Part shown: one piece after another, positions 9,531 through 19,028 of the stretch
How positions within the stretch are numbered: the first letter of the stretch is position 1
How the letters are laid out: the number at the start of each line of letters is the position of its first letter
Assembly (NCBI GenBank): GCA_964250615.1
Contig: CAXUGM010000001.1
DNA from: Blautia sp900556555
GTDB taxonomy: Bacteria > Bacillota > Clostridia > Lachnospirales > Lachnospiraceae
Strand: one strand, 5' to 3'
DNA length: 64,000 nucleotides
The notes under the pieces: generated by a model
What the model was told of the DNA's origin: nothing
The model's input: only the letters and a program-made list of their open reading frames with translations
Database searches by the model: none
Made by a program: the position numbers and the translations under genes

Positions 9531-10910
9531 TTGAGCAAGAGACCAAACTTATTATATGTTTTCCTGGACCAATGGAGATATCATGCGATGGGATACACAG
9601 GGATTGACCCTGTGTCTACCCCGCATATGGATGCTTTTGCCAGCGAGAGTCTGGATTGTAAGGAGGCAGTGAGTACATTCCCTCTCTGCTCTCCTCACAG
9701 AGCATCATTGCTCACAGGAAAATATCCGTTTAGTGTTGGAATGTGGACAAACTGTAAAATTGGATTAAGCGAAGTGCTGATGCTGCGTCCCCAGGAAGTT
9801 TGTATCGGAAATGTGTTAAAAGATCATGGTTATCATACCGGTTACATTGGAAAATGGCATTTGGATGCATCTGAGCAGAATTTTGAAAAAAATCCTGTTT
9901 CCGGAGCAAAAGACTGGGATGCCTATACTCCGCCGGGAGAAAGAAGACAGGGATTCGATTACTGGCTTTCCTATGGTGCATGTGATAATCATTTAGACCC
10001 ACATTACTGGGCTGATACACCGGAGCAGATTAAACCTGGATGCTGGTCACCGGAATTTGAAACAGATAAAGCACTGGAATATATGGAGGGCCAAAAGGAC
10101 AGTGAAGAACCTTTTGCTCTTTTTGTGTCTTATAACCCACCTCACCTTCCGTATGAGCTGGTGCCGGATAAGTATTATAAACAGTATGAGCACATGCCGG
10201 TTCATTTCCGTGAGAATGTACCGGAAGAAAAACGGACCCCTGAGATGGAAACGATTACCAGACAGTATTATGCAGCCGTGACTGGTGTGGATGAGCAGTT
10301 TGGAAGAATTTTAGAATATCTGAAGGCGAACCATATGGAAGAAGATACTCTGGTAGTTCTTTCTGCTGACCACGGAGAGATGCTTGGTTCTCATGGCCGT
10401 ATGAGCAAAAATGTATGGTATGAAGAATCCATCCATATTCCATTATATTTAAGATGGAAAGGACAGCTTGCACCGGCAGAATATAAGGAGTTGCTGGCAA
10501 GTCCAGACCATATGCCTACTTTGTTAGGGCTGCTGGATATTCCTGTACCAGATACCTGCCAGGGATTTGACCATGCTGCATGTATCAAAGGAGAAGCTGA
10601 TAATGCACCTCAGGATGCATTTTTATGCTCTTATCCGGGAATGCCGGATATGGTGGCAGAGTTTGAAAAACGTGGCATGAACAGCAAGTGCTATGGCTGG
10701 AGGGGAATCAGAACCCACAGATATACCTATGTGGTAAACAATGGTTATGCACCTGGTGAACAGCAGGTACGCATGCTTTATGATAATGAGAAAGACCCAT
10801 ATCAGATGAATCCTCTCATGATTACGGAAGAAAACCGTGAGTTGGTAAGAGATTATGATGCCAGACTGAGGGAATATCTGGATTTACAGCAGGATCCATT
10901 TCTTTTATAA
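9531..10910 (+). CDS. Cytoplasmic Cys-type sulfatase (motif CSPHR)
   Basis: This 459-residue alkaline-phosphatase-fold sulfatase has its formylglycine site as C53-S-P-H-R57, fitting the C-x-P-x-R rule, though the fourth position is His rather than the common Ser/Ala. Metal-site residues include D13 near the N-terminus and D280-H281 in SADHGEMLG. There is no signal peptide. The start is TTG, set by AAGGAGG seven bases before it, with no better ATG nearby. It should remove sulfate from an imported sugar, probably after or before GH88 action. The Cys needs an anaerobic sulfatase-maturating radical SAM enzyme, which is not in this window. Confidence 0.9.
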   Translation: MSKRPNLLYVFLDQWRYHAMGYTGIDPVSTPHMDAFASESLDCKEAVSTFPLCSPHRASLLTGKYPFSVGMWTNCKIGLSEVLMLRPQEVCIGNVLKDHGYHTGYIGKWHLDASEQNFEKNPVSGAKDWDAYTPPGERRQGFDYWLSYGACDNHLDPHYWADTPEQIKPGCWSPEFETDKALEYMEGQKDSEEPFALFVSYNPPHLPYELVPDKYYKQYEHMPVHFRENVPEEKRTPEMETITRQYYAAVTGVDEQFGRILEYLKANHMEEDTLVVLSADHGEMLGSHGRMSKNVWYEESIHIPLYLRWKGQLAPAEYKELLASPDHMPTLLGLLDIPVPDTCQGFDHAACIKGEADNAPQDAFLCSYPGMPDMVAEFEKRGMNSKCYGWRGIRTHRYTYVVNNGYAPGEQQVRMLYDNEKDPYQMNPLMITEENRELVRDYDARLREYLDLQQDPFLL

Positions 10911-10934
10911 GAAAGGGGATTCACAGGAGGAATT

Positions 10935-12449
10935 ATGAGCAAAAAAAGACAAGTGGTTTTTATTATGACAGATACCCAGAGAATTGATATGCTGGGCTGT
11001 TATGGCAACGAACATATGGTGACACCGAATCTTGACAGACTGGCTCAGGAAGGAATCCGTTATGACAAGGCTTATACCACACAGCCGGTATGCCAGCCTG
11101 CAAGGTCTGCAATCTTTACAGGAAGCTATCCTCATTCCTGTGCCGGATGGTCTAACTGTATGGGATTATCCGATAATGTTCCAAGCATCGGACAGAGATT
11201 AAGCGATGCAGGAATTCATACAGCATATGTTGGAAAATGGCATCTTGACGGAGGAGATTACTTCGGTTTGGGCAGATGTCCAAAAGGCTGGGATGAAGAA
11301 TACTGGTATGATATGCGGTGCTTCCTGGATGAACTGACACCGGAAGAAAGATTCCGTATCCGGCAGATGGAGAGCATCGAAAAATATAATATTACAGAAG
11401 ATATGACCTATGGACACAGATGTGCGGACAGAGCTGTGGATTTTATCGAAAAACACAGAGATGAAGATTATTTTCTGGTGGTTTCTTTTGACGAACCTCA
11501 CGGACCGCATATTTGCCCTAAGAAATATGTGGATATCTACAAAGATTACGAAATCCCAGTTGCAGAAAATATGAAAGATACACTGGAAGATAAGCCGGAG
11601 CATCACAGAATCTGGGCGGGAAGCGAGTATTTAAGAGCCTGTCGTGAGGATTTCACGTTAAAACCAAAGGAATTTCTTGGATGTAATACCTTTGCAGACT
11701 ATGAAATCGGAAGAGTGATTGATGCAGCGAATAACCAGGAAAATGCACCGATTATTATCTATACTTCTGATCACGGTGATATGATGTATGCACATTCACT
11801 GACAGGCAAGGGCCCGGCTCTTTATGAAGAGATTGTACATATTCCATTAATTATTAAAGGATTTGGCAAGGGTGTAGATGAGCATCCGGTATCTCATATT
11901 AATCTTGCACCTACGATTTTTGATTTGTTCGGTGTACCGATTCCTAAGATGTTTGAAGGAAAGAGTATCTGGGAAGAAGTGCAGAATCCAGAAGTACGCT
12001 GCAATGACTATGTATTCATGGAATTTGGAAGATACGAAGTGGATCATGATGGATTCGGTGGATATCAGCCTCTGCGAGGTGCTTATGACGGCAGATACAA
12101 GATGGTTCTGAACCTGATGACAAGTGATGAACTGTATGATCTGGAAACCGACCCACAGGAAATGGTGAATTTGATCAATAAGCCAGAGTATGATGAGGTA
12201 AAGAAACGCCTTCATAAAGCAATTCTGGATAATATGTATGAGACCAGAGATCCGTTCAGAGGATATTACTGGGAAGACAGACCTTGGGACAGAATCACAG
12301 AATTTAAAACCTGGGACAGCAGACTCATGACCAGGCAGAGAGAGAATGAAGAGTACGAACCAAGACAGCTTGATTATGGAACAGGACTTCCAATCACGCA
12401 GGCGGTAAGGAAAAAAGGAGAGTCTGACGCAAAATTTGCAAAGAAATAG
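10935..12449 (+). CDS. Cytoplasmic Cys-type sulfatase (motif CQPAR)
   Basis: This 504-residue sulfatase has the canonical C53-Q-P-A-R57 activation motif followed by SAIFTGSYPH, D13 near the N-terminus and D279-H280 in TSDHGDMM. No signal peptide is visible. It lies 24 bases after the first sulfatase, with an AGGAGG site. Overall divergence from that neighbour (different insertions and a longer C-terminus) suggests the two act at different sulfate positions of one substrate, such as 2-O on the uronate and 4-O or 6-O on the hexosamine; that split is inference. Confidence 0.92.
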   Translation: MSKKRQVVFIMTDTQRIDMLGCYGNEHMVTPNLDRLAQEGIRYDKAYTTQPVCQPARSAIFTGSYPHSCAGWSNCMGLSDNVPSIGQRLSDAGIHTAYVGKWHLDGGDYFGLGRCPKGWDEEYWYDMRCFLDELTPEERFRIRQMESIEKYNITEDMTYGHRCADRAVDFIEKHRDEDYFLVVSFDEPHGPHICPKKYVDIYKDYEIPVAENMKDTLEDKPEHHRIWAGSEYLRACREDFTLKPKEFLGCNTFADYEIGRVIDAANNQENAPIIIYTSDHGDMMYAHSLTGKGPALYEEIVHIPLIIKGFGKGVDEHPVSHINLAPTIFDLFGVPIPKMFEGKSIWEEVQNPEVRCNDYVFMEFGRYEVDHDGFGGYQPLRGAYDGRYKMVLNLMTSDELYDLETDPQEMVNLINKPEYDEVKKRLHKAILDNMYETRDPFRGYYWEDRPWDRITEFKTWDSRLMTRQRENEEYEPRQLDYGTGLPITQAVRKKGESDAKFAKK

Positions 12450-12457
12450 ACAAGGGA

Positions 12458-12490
12458 GACAGGGGCTGTTACAAACAGTATCCTGTCTTT
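12458..12490 (+). terminator. Probable terminator of the uronide/sulfatase operon
   Basis: Outer stem GACAGG/CCTGTC (12458-12463, 12482-12487) encloses inner stem CTGTT/AACAG, followed by a short TTT. The T run is weak, so termination may be partial. Confidence 0.55.
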
Positions 12491-12507
12491 CGCATACCAG
12501 TTTTTAC

Positions 12508-12536
12508 TTGTGGAGAAGGGGAAGAATCAGTATAAT
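12508..12536 (+). promoter_or_regulatory. Promoter of the first sensor kinase gene
   Basis: TTGTGG (12508-12513), a 17-base spacer and a perfect TATAAT (12531-12536) lie 37 bases upstream of the kinase ATG. Confidence 0.75.
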
Positions 12537-12572
12537 AAAACATAGATAAGGATCGTGTCAGGGGGCGGCAAG

Positions 12573-14366
12573 ATGAAAAAAAGAAAAATACGGAAGACGC
12601 TGCAGGGGAGGATTATCATTTACAATCTGAGCATTGTAGTCCTTGTGGCTTTCATAGGAAGCATGGGTACCTATTACAGTGCGTCAAAGCGTGCTCTTGA
12701 GATGACAGAACAGTCCATGGAAAACAGCATCAAGGAACTTTCTGAAAATTTTTTTGTGGCCTATGAAGAAATGATGAATATTATCCTGAACTGTACGGGG
12801 CGCAGTTCCATTGATTTTGGAAGTATGGATTTTGTGGATCAGCCATCCGCAAAAAAACAGGCATTGATCAACAGCAGGCTCATGAGTGATTATTGTGCCA
12901 TATCCGGTTACAGCAGCTATATTAACAGGCTGATGATCTTAGACAGCCAGGGACATTTCATCCAGTCTGGAAGCAGCCCGGGGAGCAAAGACGATGCCAG
13001 GACACTTCTGGAGACAGAATGGTTTGACCGGGAAGCACAAAAACCGGCAGATGCCTATCAGCTTGAGGTTGTCCAGAACCCATTTTTCAAGCAGGGAAGC
13101 ACCAGGATGATCCCCATTGTCAGGACACTAGACGTGGCAGGGAGCAACAGCAAGGAGGGATGGGGATTTCTTGGGTTTTCCACAAAGCTGTATGAGGAAG
13201 AACTGAAAAAGGCGAACAATGGGGACACTATGCTGGTCACGACCCATAGTGGAACGGTGATCGCAGAGGAAAACGCCGGAAAATATTCCGAAGAAGAGCT
13301 GGAGGGGCTAATTGGCAGCCTGCTGGAAAAAGAGGAGTTCAGTGGTGTTTACAAGCAGCACATCCGGGGAGAACAGTGCCTGGTTGCCTATTCCCGCAAT
13401 GCTATGAGCGGTATCCTCACCTGCGAGATTATGCCCATAACATTTATCAGGAATGAAAAGATGCTGATTATCTGCCTGGCAGTCTTTTTGTTCGTAAGCT
13501 GTCTTGTTGTTGGAACCGGGCTGGCAGTTATTTTTTCAAACAGGCTGCGTAAGCCGGTAGCACTTTTAAATTCCCAGGTGAAAAAAATAGGAAATGGAGA
13601 TTTTTCTCCGAATCCGTCCATTGAGAGCGAAGATGAATTGGGGGAAATAGGAAGAGGAATCAATAAAATGAGTGCCAGGATTGCAAATCTTCTGGATAAA
13701 AGTGTAGAAGATGAGAGGGAAAAGAAAAATCTTGAAATCAAGATGCTCCAGGCACAGATAAATCCGCACTTCCTTTATAATACACTGGATTCCATCCGCT
13801 GGATTGCTGTGATACAAAAAAATGCCAGTATCGTGAAAATGGTGACAGCATTGTCAGGGCTTTTGAAAAATATGGCAAAAGGCTTTAATGAAAAAGTGAC
13901 CATGCGGGCAGAATTAGATTTTTTGAGTGATTATATCACCATCGAAAAAATGCGTTACATGGAAATGTTTGATGTGGAAATTGATGTTGCAGAAGAAGAA
14001 TTGTATCAGGCAAAGATTATTAAACTGACGCTGCAGCCTCTGGTGGAAAATGCCATCTTCTCAGGCATTGAACCGGGCGGGAAAAATGGAAGCATCAAGA
14101 TTCGGATATGGCAGGAGAAAGAAAAACTCTGTATCAGCGTAAAGGATGATGGGGTAGGCATGACAGAAGAAAAGATACAAGATATCATGAATAATCCTCA
14201 AAAAAGGAAGGGAGATACCATGAGCGGTATTGGCCTGCCCAATGTGGATCAGAGAATCAAACTGGTCTATGGTGATGAATATGGACTGCGTATTAAGAGC
14301 CAGGTAGGAGAGTACACAGAGATTCTGGTGATACTGCCCATGGAGTACGAAAAAGAGAATGAATAA
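12573..14366 (+). CDS. YesM-type sensor histidine kinase
   Basis: The 597-residue protein has an N-terminal transmembrane helix (about residues 15-35), a roughly 240-residue extracellular sensor domain, a second helix (near 300-320), a HAMP segment (VKKIGNGDFSPNPSIES) and a His_kinase/HATPase pair. The phospho-accepting histidine is H399 in QINPHFLYNTLDS; ATP-binding motifs are ENAIFSG and DDGVGMT. ATG 12573 is preferred over in-frame GTG 12555 because a GGGGGCGG ribosome site fits it. It forms a pair with the next gene and, lying just after the sulfatase operon, probably senses the same substrate or its breakdown product. Confidence 0.93.
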   Translation: MKKRKIRKTLQGRIIIYNLSIVVLVAFIGSMGTYYSASKRALEMTEQSMENSIKELSENFFVAYEEMMNIILNCTGRSSIDFGSMDFVDQPSAKKQALINSRLMSDYCAISGYSSYINRLMILDSQGHFIQSGSSPGSKDDARTLLETEWFDREAQKPADAYQLEVVQNPFFKQGSTRMIPIVRTLDVAGSNSKEGWGFLGFSTKLYEEELKKANNGDTMLVTTHSGTVIAEENAGKYSEEELEGLIGSLLEKEEFSGVYKQHIRGEQCLVAYSRNAMSGILTCEIMPITFIRNEKMLIICLAVFLFVSCLVVGTGLAVIFSNRLRKPVALLNSQVKKIGNGDFSPNPSIESEDELGEIGRGINKMSARIANLLDKSVEDEREKKNLEIKMLQAQINPHFLYNTLDSIRWIAVIQKNASIVKMVTALSGLLKNMAKGFNEKVTMRAELDFLSDYITIEKMRYMEMFDVEIDVAEEELYQAKIIKLTLQPLVENAIFSGIEPGGKNGSIKIRIWQEKEKLCISVKDDGVGMTEEKIQDIMNNPQKRKGDTMSGIGLPNVDQRIKLVYGDEYGLRIKSQVGEYTEILVILPMEYEKENE

Positions 14367-14381
14367 AAAGAGGTTGGAGAG

Positions 14382-16028
14382 ATGTATCGTATTTTACTAG
14401 TGGATGATGAACCGTTAATATTGGCTGGCATTGCGTCGATGATGAACTGGGAAGATTATAATTGCACGGTTGTGGGAAAAGCAACAAACGGAAACCAGGC
14501 ACTGGAAAAGATGAAAGAAATACAGCCGGATATTGTTATTACCGATATCAAGATGCCGGCAATGAACGGACTGGAATTTATGGAGAAATGCAGAGAGCAG
14601 GGATATCAGGCAGAATTTCTGCTTCTGACAAATCTGGAAGAATTTTCTCTGGCGCAAAAAGCTCTGCGGCTTGGAGCACTGGATTATTTAGTAAAAATAG
14701 AGATCACACCGGAAATACTGGGGGAAAGTCTGAAGAAAGCGGTCTCTGTGTGCAAGGAGAAAAAGGATATGGAGAACCATGCTGTCGTTCAGGAGGTCCT
14801 TCAGAAAAATGCAGAAGAAACTACAAAAGCCTTTTTTACAGAGATTATGGAAAAAAGGAAGGATGAATGTGGAGAACTTCAGAAAAAATGGCGGGCAGAT
14901 GTGGAAAGTCTCGGTCTGGAAGAATTGTATGTCAACCCTGTACTCTGGTGGATTCGACCTTATAAGCAGGAAGAGCATATTTTTCAGAAAACAGAGGAAT
15001 CTGCACAAAAAGAAACCATGGAATATGCATCAAGTCTTCTAAAACAGTTTATGGACAGGATCAGTGACGTATATTGTATGATCAACTGGGAGAGGAAAGG
15101 TTTTGTTGTGATCTTTCCGAAAGAAAAGATGCCGGGAAATATAAAAAATGCGGGAAAGAAAATTCTGCATATTTTTCGTGATTATTTCGGTATGCATGCT
15201 CTGGTGGCAGTGAGTAAACCTGCAGATGATATCTGGGAGGGAATCCGTACGGCTGTTGTTGAAATAAGAGCTATGGAAGAATATTACTATTATCACAGTC
15301 AGGATTCTGTTCTGTATGCAGGAGATTTTGACAGGAAAGAATTGCAGGACAGACATTCCAGACATAATGTGTTTGATATCAGTTTTCTGAAAAAGGATTT
15401 GAAGCAGGCACTTATGGTACAGGACAGACAGAAAGTGGAGCAGGTATTTTCAGAGGTGGCAGAACTTTTTTCGGAGTACAAGCCGGCCAAGGAGCAGGTG
15501 GTAGATGCCTGTATGAATCTGTATTATTTTTTCTTTGACTATGCACAGGGAGGAAAAAAGGAAGAGAAGAAGGACTTTCCTTATCCCTCTGAGATTGTGG
15601 AGCGTCTGGGACAGTGTTTCACGCTTGAAGAAAATGTAAGCTGGCTCAAGGAATTGGGACAGTGGATTTCCAGTACCATGGAAACCCTGGAAGGCGGAAG
15701 TAAGACAGAACAGTTGGTTAATGCTGCAAAAATATATGTACAGAAAAATTACAAAGAAAAATTGACCCTTGCCATGATCTCAGGAGATATCGGGATCAGT
15801 CAGGGATACTTAAGCAGTGTTTTCAAAAAGACAACAGGCAGCAATTTGAATGATTATGTAAATCAGGTAAAAATAGAAAAAGCAAAAGATCTTCTTGGCC
15901 TTCATGAATATATGATGTATGAAATATCGGATATGCTGGGCTTTGAAAATCCATATTACTTTAGTAAGGTTTTTAAACGTATCACCGGAATGACACCAAG
16001 TGATTACGAAACAATGCGAAAGAGATAA
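14382..16028 (+). CDS. YesN-type response regulator, REC + AraC
   Basis: In this 548-residue protein, the receiver domain at residues 1-120 has the acidic pair DDE near residue 8, phospho-acceptor D55 in DIVITDIKMP and a K in LVKIEI. A long middle region (about 130-430) follows, then a C-terminal AraC-type double helix-turn-helix (LTLAMISGDIGISQGYLSSVF and the second helix pair ending GMTPSDYE). It is 15 bases downstream of the cognate kinase. It probably activates the transporter/sulfatase operon, by analogy with YesN and similar regulators; no binding site was identified. Confidence 0.93.
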   Translation: MYRILLVDDEPLILAGIASMMNWEDYNCTVVGKATNGNQALEKMKEIQPDIVITDIKMPAMNGLEFMEKCREQGYQAEFLLLTNLEEFSLAQKALRLGALDYLVKIEITPEILGESLKKAVSVCKEKKDMENHAVVQEVLQKNAEETTKAFFTEIMEKRKDECGELQKKWRADVESLGLEELYVNPVLWWIRPYKQEEHIFQKTEESAQKETMEYASSLLKQFMDRISDVYCMINWERKGFVVIFPKEKMPGNIKNAGKKILHIFRDYFGMHALVAVSKPADDIWEGIRTAVVEIRAMEEYYYYHSQDSVLYAGDFDRKELQDRHSRHNVFDISFLKKDLKQALMVQDRQKVEQVFSEVAELFSEYKPAKEQVVDACMNLYYFFFDYAQGGKKEEKKDFPYPSEIVERLGQCFTLEENVSWLKELGQWISSTMETLEGGSKTEQLVNAAKIYVQKNYKEKLTLAMISGDIGISQGYLSSVFKKTTGSNLNDYVNQVKIEKAKDLLGLHEYMMYEISDMLGFENPYYFSKVFKRITGMTPSDYETMRKR

Positions 16029-16128
16029 AGATAAGAAAAAGATAAAAATTCTATAATTCTTCCACTGTTTTTTACAGGAAAAGTCTGTTAGAATTAAAAG
16101 AAAAATCCTGGCAGGAGGGAGAACTATA

Positions 16129-17376
16129 ATGGTTGAAACAAATAGAAAATACGTGATTGATACAGAAGAAAACAGAAACTTTTTAAAAAGTATCACAGAA
16201 AATCTTTTAAGCTTTGGACATCAGTTTCCATCTCCGGGAGGAAGTTCTTATTATCTGGGAGACGATGGAACTCCATGGAAAGAAAGAAACCGTGAGACAT
16301 GGATTACTTCCCGTATGGCACATGTGTACAGTATCGGAACATTTCTGGGACATGAAGGAAGCAGGGAACTGGCAGCAGCGGCAATCAAGGGATTAAAAGG
16401 TGAACTTCACGATGATAAAAATGGCGGCTGGTATGCAGGGCTTACATCTGCAAATGAGATTCTGCCTAACAAACAGTGCTATGCTCATGCTTTTGTTATT
16501 TTGGCAGCATCCTCCGGTGTACTGGCAGGTATTGAAGGTGCACAGGAACTTTTAGAGGATGCCCTGAAACTCTATGACCTGCGTTTCTGGAACGAAGAGG
16601 AAGGACTGTCCTGCGATACCTGGAATACGGAATTTACAGTTTTGGATGATTACAGAGGATTAAATGCCAATATGCATACTGTAGAAGCTTTTCTCGCAGC
16701 AGCGGATGTGACAGGAGATGAAAAATACCGTACAAGAGCAGGTCGTATCATTGACCGTGTGCTGGTATGGGCTTCTGACAATCACTGGAGAATCCCGGAA
16801 CACTTCACAAAAGAGTGGGAAGCAGATCTGGAATGTAACAAAGAGCAGCCTGCAGATCAGTTCAAACCATACGGTGCAACACCAGGACATGGAATCGAGT
16901 GGGCAAGGCTGATCACACAGTGGGCACTTTCAGCACATAAAGGGGATAAAAAAGGAGCTTCAAAATACATAGAAGCCGCAGAACATCTTTTTAACCGTGC
17001 AGTGGAAGATGCATGGAATGCAGACGGAACCCCTGGTATCGTATATACTACAGACTGGGAAGGAAAACCGGTGGTTCATGACAGAATGCACTGGACTCTG
17101 GCAGAGGCGATCAATACTTCTGCGGTTCTGTATCATGTGACAAAGAAGGAAAAATACGCTGGGGATTATACCGAATTTATGAAGTATTTAGATGAAAAAG
17201 TTTTGGATCATGTGAATGGTTCCTGGTTCCATCAGATGAATGAGAAGAATGAAGTGATTGGAACAGTATGGCCTGGAAAGTCAGATATTTATCATGCGCT
17301 TCAGGCAACTTTGATTCCGTATCATACACCGGAACTGTCCATTGCCCCTGCTGTGAAAGAAGGAAAAAGAATTTAA
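16129..17376 (+). CDS. YihS-like aldose-ketose isomerase (AGE superfamily)
   Basis: This 415-residue (alpha/alpha)6-barrel protein of the N-acylglucosamine 2-epimerase superfamily resembles E. coli YihS (recalled) very closely in stretches such as WITSRMAHVYS, NANMHTVEAFL, TPGHGIEWARL and GIVYTTDWEGKPVV. Those segments hold the catalytic histidines. YihS isomerises sulfoquinovose and also mannose/fructose. Here the stretch before the PGH motif reads FKPYG, whereas relatives tend to have FR at that place, so the sugar specificity may differ. No sulfoquinovosidase or sulfoglycolysis gene is nearby, so a mannose-type isomerase is equally likely. AGGAGGG precedes the ATG; a strong terminator follows. 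Confidence 0.82.
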   Translation: MVETNRKYVIDTEENRNFLKSITENLLSFGHQFPSPGGSSYYLGDDGTPWKERNRETWITSRMAHVYSIGTFLGHEGSRELAAAAIKGLKGELHDDKNGGWYAGLTSANEILPNKQCYAHAFVILAASSGVLAGIEGAQELLEDALKLYDLRFWNEEEGLSCDTWNTEFTVLDDYRGLNANMHTVEAFLAAADVTGDEKYRTRAGRIIDRVLVWASDNHWRIPEHFTKEWEADLECNKEQPADQFKPYGATPGHGIEWARLITQWALSAHKGDKKGASKYIEAAEHLFNRAVEDAWNADGTPGIVYTTDWEGKPVVHDRMHWTLAEAINTSAVLYHVTKKEKYAGDYTEFMKYLDEKVLDHVNGSWFHQMNEKNEVIGTVWPGKSDIYHALQATLIPYHTPELSIAPAVKEGKRI

Positions 17377-17423
17377 AAAGAATCCGGAAGCTGGCCGATG
17401 ATGATGCTTCCGGATTCTTTTTG
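17377..17423 (+). terminator. Intrinsic terminator after YihS-like gene
   Basis: A 15-bp perfect stem (17377-17391 with 17406-17420; core AATCCGGAAGC) is followed by a T run. Confidence 0.92.
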
Positions 17424-17579
17424 TATGCATTGTTTCGTGCAGAAAACCCGGAAAACGACAAAAAAATATACAATTTTATCATATGTATAAGTGTACACCT
17501 TAAAAATTTGAATGAATACAGAAAAATATTCTATATTTTTTATGGAAATAATTGTGTATACTGCCATTATAAACAAAGG

Positions 17580-17607
17580 GCACCAAAAGGTGCAAAGCGA
17601 AGGAGGA
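17580..17607 (+). promoter_or_regulatory. Leader hairpin and strong ribosome site of mglB-like gene
   Basis: A small hairpin GCACC-AAAA-GGTGC (17580-17593) sits directly before AAGGAGG. The upstream AT-rich 17430-17575 stretch should contain the promoter; TATACT (17557) and TATAAA (17568) are -10 candidates without a good -35. Confidence 0.4.
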
Positions 17608-17612
17608 TTATT

Positions 17613-18926
17613 ATGAAGAAAAAATTAGTGTTATGGACAATGGCAGCTATGTTAGCTTTCTCAGCTACAGCATGTGGTGGTTCTGGTGATTCAGGCTCTG
17701 CTGAACCAGAGAAAAAAGAAGAAGCTTCCAAAGAAGGTTCTGAGAAAAAAGAAGACGGTGCAGCTCTTGCAAACAAGGACAAACCATTAGTATGGTTCAA
17801 CCGTCAGCCATCCAACAGCTCCACAGGAGAATTGGACATGAACGCTTTAAACTTCAACAAAGATACTTATTATGTAGGATTCGATGCTAACCAGGGTGCT
17901 GAACTTCAGGGACAGATGGTAAAAGAATACATCGAGAAAAATATTGATGGACTGGATCGTAACGGCGACGGCGTGATTGGTTACGTTCTTGCAATCGGTG
18001 ATATCGGACATAACGACTCTATCGCTCGTACAAGAGGTGTTCGTAAAGCTCTTGGAACAGGTATTGAAAAAGACGGTGCTATCAACAGTGAACCAGTTGG
18101 AACAAACGTAGATGGTAAAGCTGGTGCAGTACAGGATGGTTCCTTAGAAATCGGTGGAAAAACATATGTAGTTCGTGAGCTGGCTTCTCAGGAAATGAAA
18201 AACTCTGCAGGTGCTACATGGGATGCAGCTACAGCAGGTAACGCAATTGGTACATGGTCATCTTCATTCGGTAAAGATATCGACGTTGTTGTTTCTAACA
18301 ATGATGGTATGGGAATGTCTATGTTCAATGCATGGTCAAAAGATAACAAAGTTCCTACATTCGGATACGATGCTAACAGCGATGCTGTAGCAGCAATTGC
18401 AGAAGGTTACGGCGGAACAATCAGCCAGCATGCTGACGTTCAGGCTTACCTGACACTGCGTGTTCTTCGTAACGCATTAGACGGTGTTGATATTGATACA
18501 GGTATCGGAACTGCTGATGAAGCAGGAAACGTTCTCAGCGATCAGGAATATGTATATAAAGCAGATGAACGTTCTTACTACGCATTAAACGTTGCTGTAA
18601 CAGCAGATAACTACCAGGATTTCACAGACTCTACTAAGACATTTGAGGCTGTATCCAACCAGTTAGATGAAGCAAAATCACCTGCTAAGAAAGTATGGCT
18701 GAACATCTACAACGCATCTGATAACTTCTTAAGTGCTACATACCAGCCACTGCTTCAGAAATATGATGATCTTCTGAATCTGGAAGTTGAATACATCGGT
18801 GGTGACGGACAGACAGAATCTAACATCACAAACCGTCTTGGAAACCCAGGTCAGTATGATGCATTTGCAATCAACATGGTTAAGACAGACAATGCAGCTT
18901 CTTACACCGCATTACTGAATCAGTAA
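17613..18926 (+). CDS. mglB: Galactose/glucose-type ABC substrate-binding lipoprotein
   Basis: The 437-residue precursor has a lipoprotein signal peptide (lipobox SATAC), a long Gly/Ser/Glu/Lys linker, then a type-I periplasmic binding fold. The calcium-binding loop typical of galactose-binding protein is visible as DRNGDGVIGYVL (about residues 115-126), as are ligand-domain stretches NNDGMGMSM and GYDANSDAVAAI. It is longer than E. coli MglB (332) because of the linker and insertions. ATG 17613 is chosen from its AAGGAGG site; the open frame extends further upstream but crosses the preceding terminator. It precedes MglA- and MglC-like genes. Codon use is strongly biased, as in highly expressed genes. 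Confidence 0.9.
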   Translation: MKKKLVLWTMAAMLAFSATACGGSGDSGSAEPEKKEEASKEGSEKKEDGAALANKDKPLVWFNRQPSNSSTGELDMNALNFNKDTYYVGFDANQGAELQGQMVKEYIEKNIDGLDRNGDGVIGYVLAIGDIGHNDSIARTRGVRKALGTGIEKDGAINSEPVGTNVDGKAGAVQDGSLEIGGKTYVVRELASQEMKNSAGATWDAATAGNAIGTWSSSFGKDIDVVVSNNDGMGMSMFNAWSKDNKVPTFGYDANSDAVAAIAEGYGGTISQHADVQAYLTLRVLRNALDGVDIDTGIGTADEAGNVLSDQEYVYKADERSYYALNVAVTADNYQDFTDSTKTFEAVSNQLDEAKSPAKKVWLNIYNASDNFLSATYQPLLQKYDDLLNLEVEYIGGDGQTESNITNRLGNPGQYDAFAINMVKTDNAASYTALLNQ

Positions 18927-18953
18927 TTCTATTCTAAATCATATGAACAAGGC

Positions 18954-18981
18954 TATGTGGGGAGAAGAAATTCTCCCCATA
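18954..18981 (+). promoter_or_regulatory. Intergenic stem-loop between mglB and mglA
   Basis: An 8-bp GC-rich stem (GGGGAGAA 18959-18966, TTCTCCCC 18971-18978) is closed by a GAAA tetraloop, with no T run. It fits an mRNA-stabilising or processing element like that at 6505-6549. Confidence 0.65.
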
Positions 18982-19028
18982 ACCATCATTTGAGATATTC
19001 AAAACATCAAAATACAGGAGTAAAAAAT

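Noticed and set aside
16129..17376. Complete sulfoquinovose degradation pathway
   Set aside because: Only the isomerase-like gene is present; no sulfoquinovosidase, transaldolase, kinase-aldolase or sulfonate exporter was found.
17268..17612. In-frame upstream extension of the galactose-binding lipoprotein
   Set aside because: It runs through the preceding gene's end and its terminator; the AAGGAGG site and lipoprotein signal peptide fix the start at 17613.
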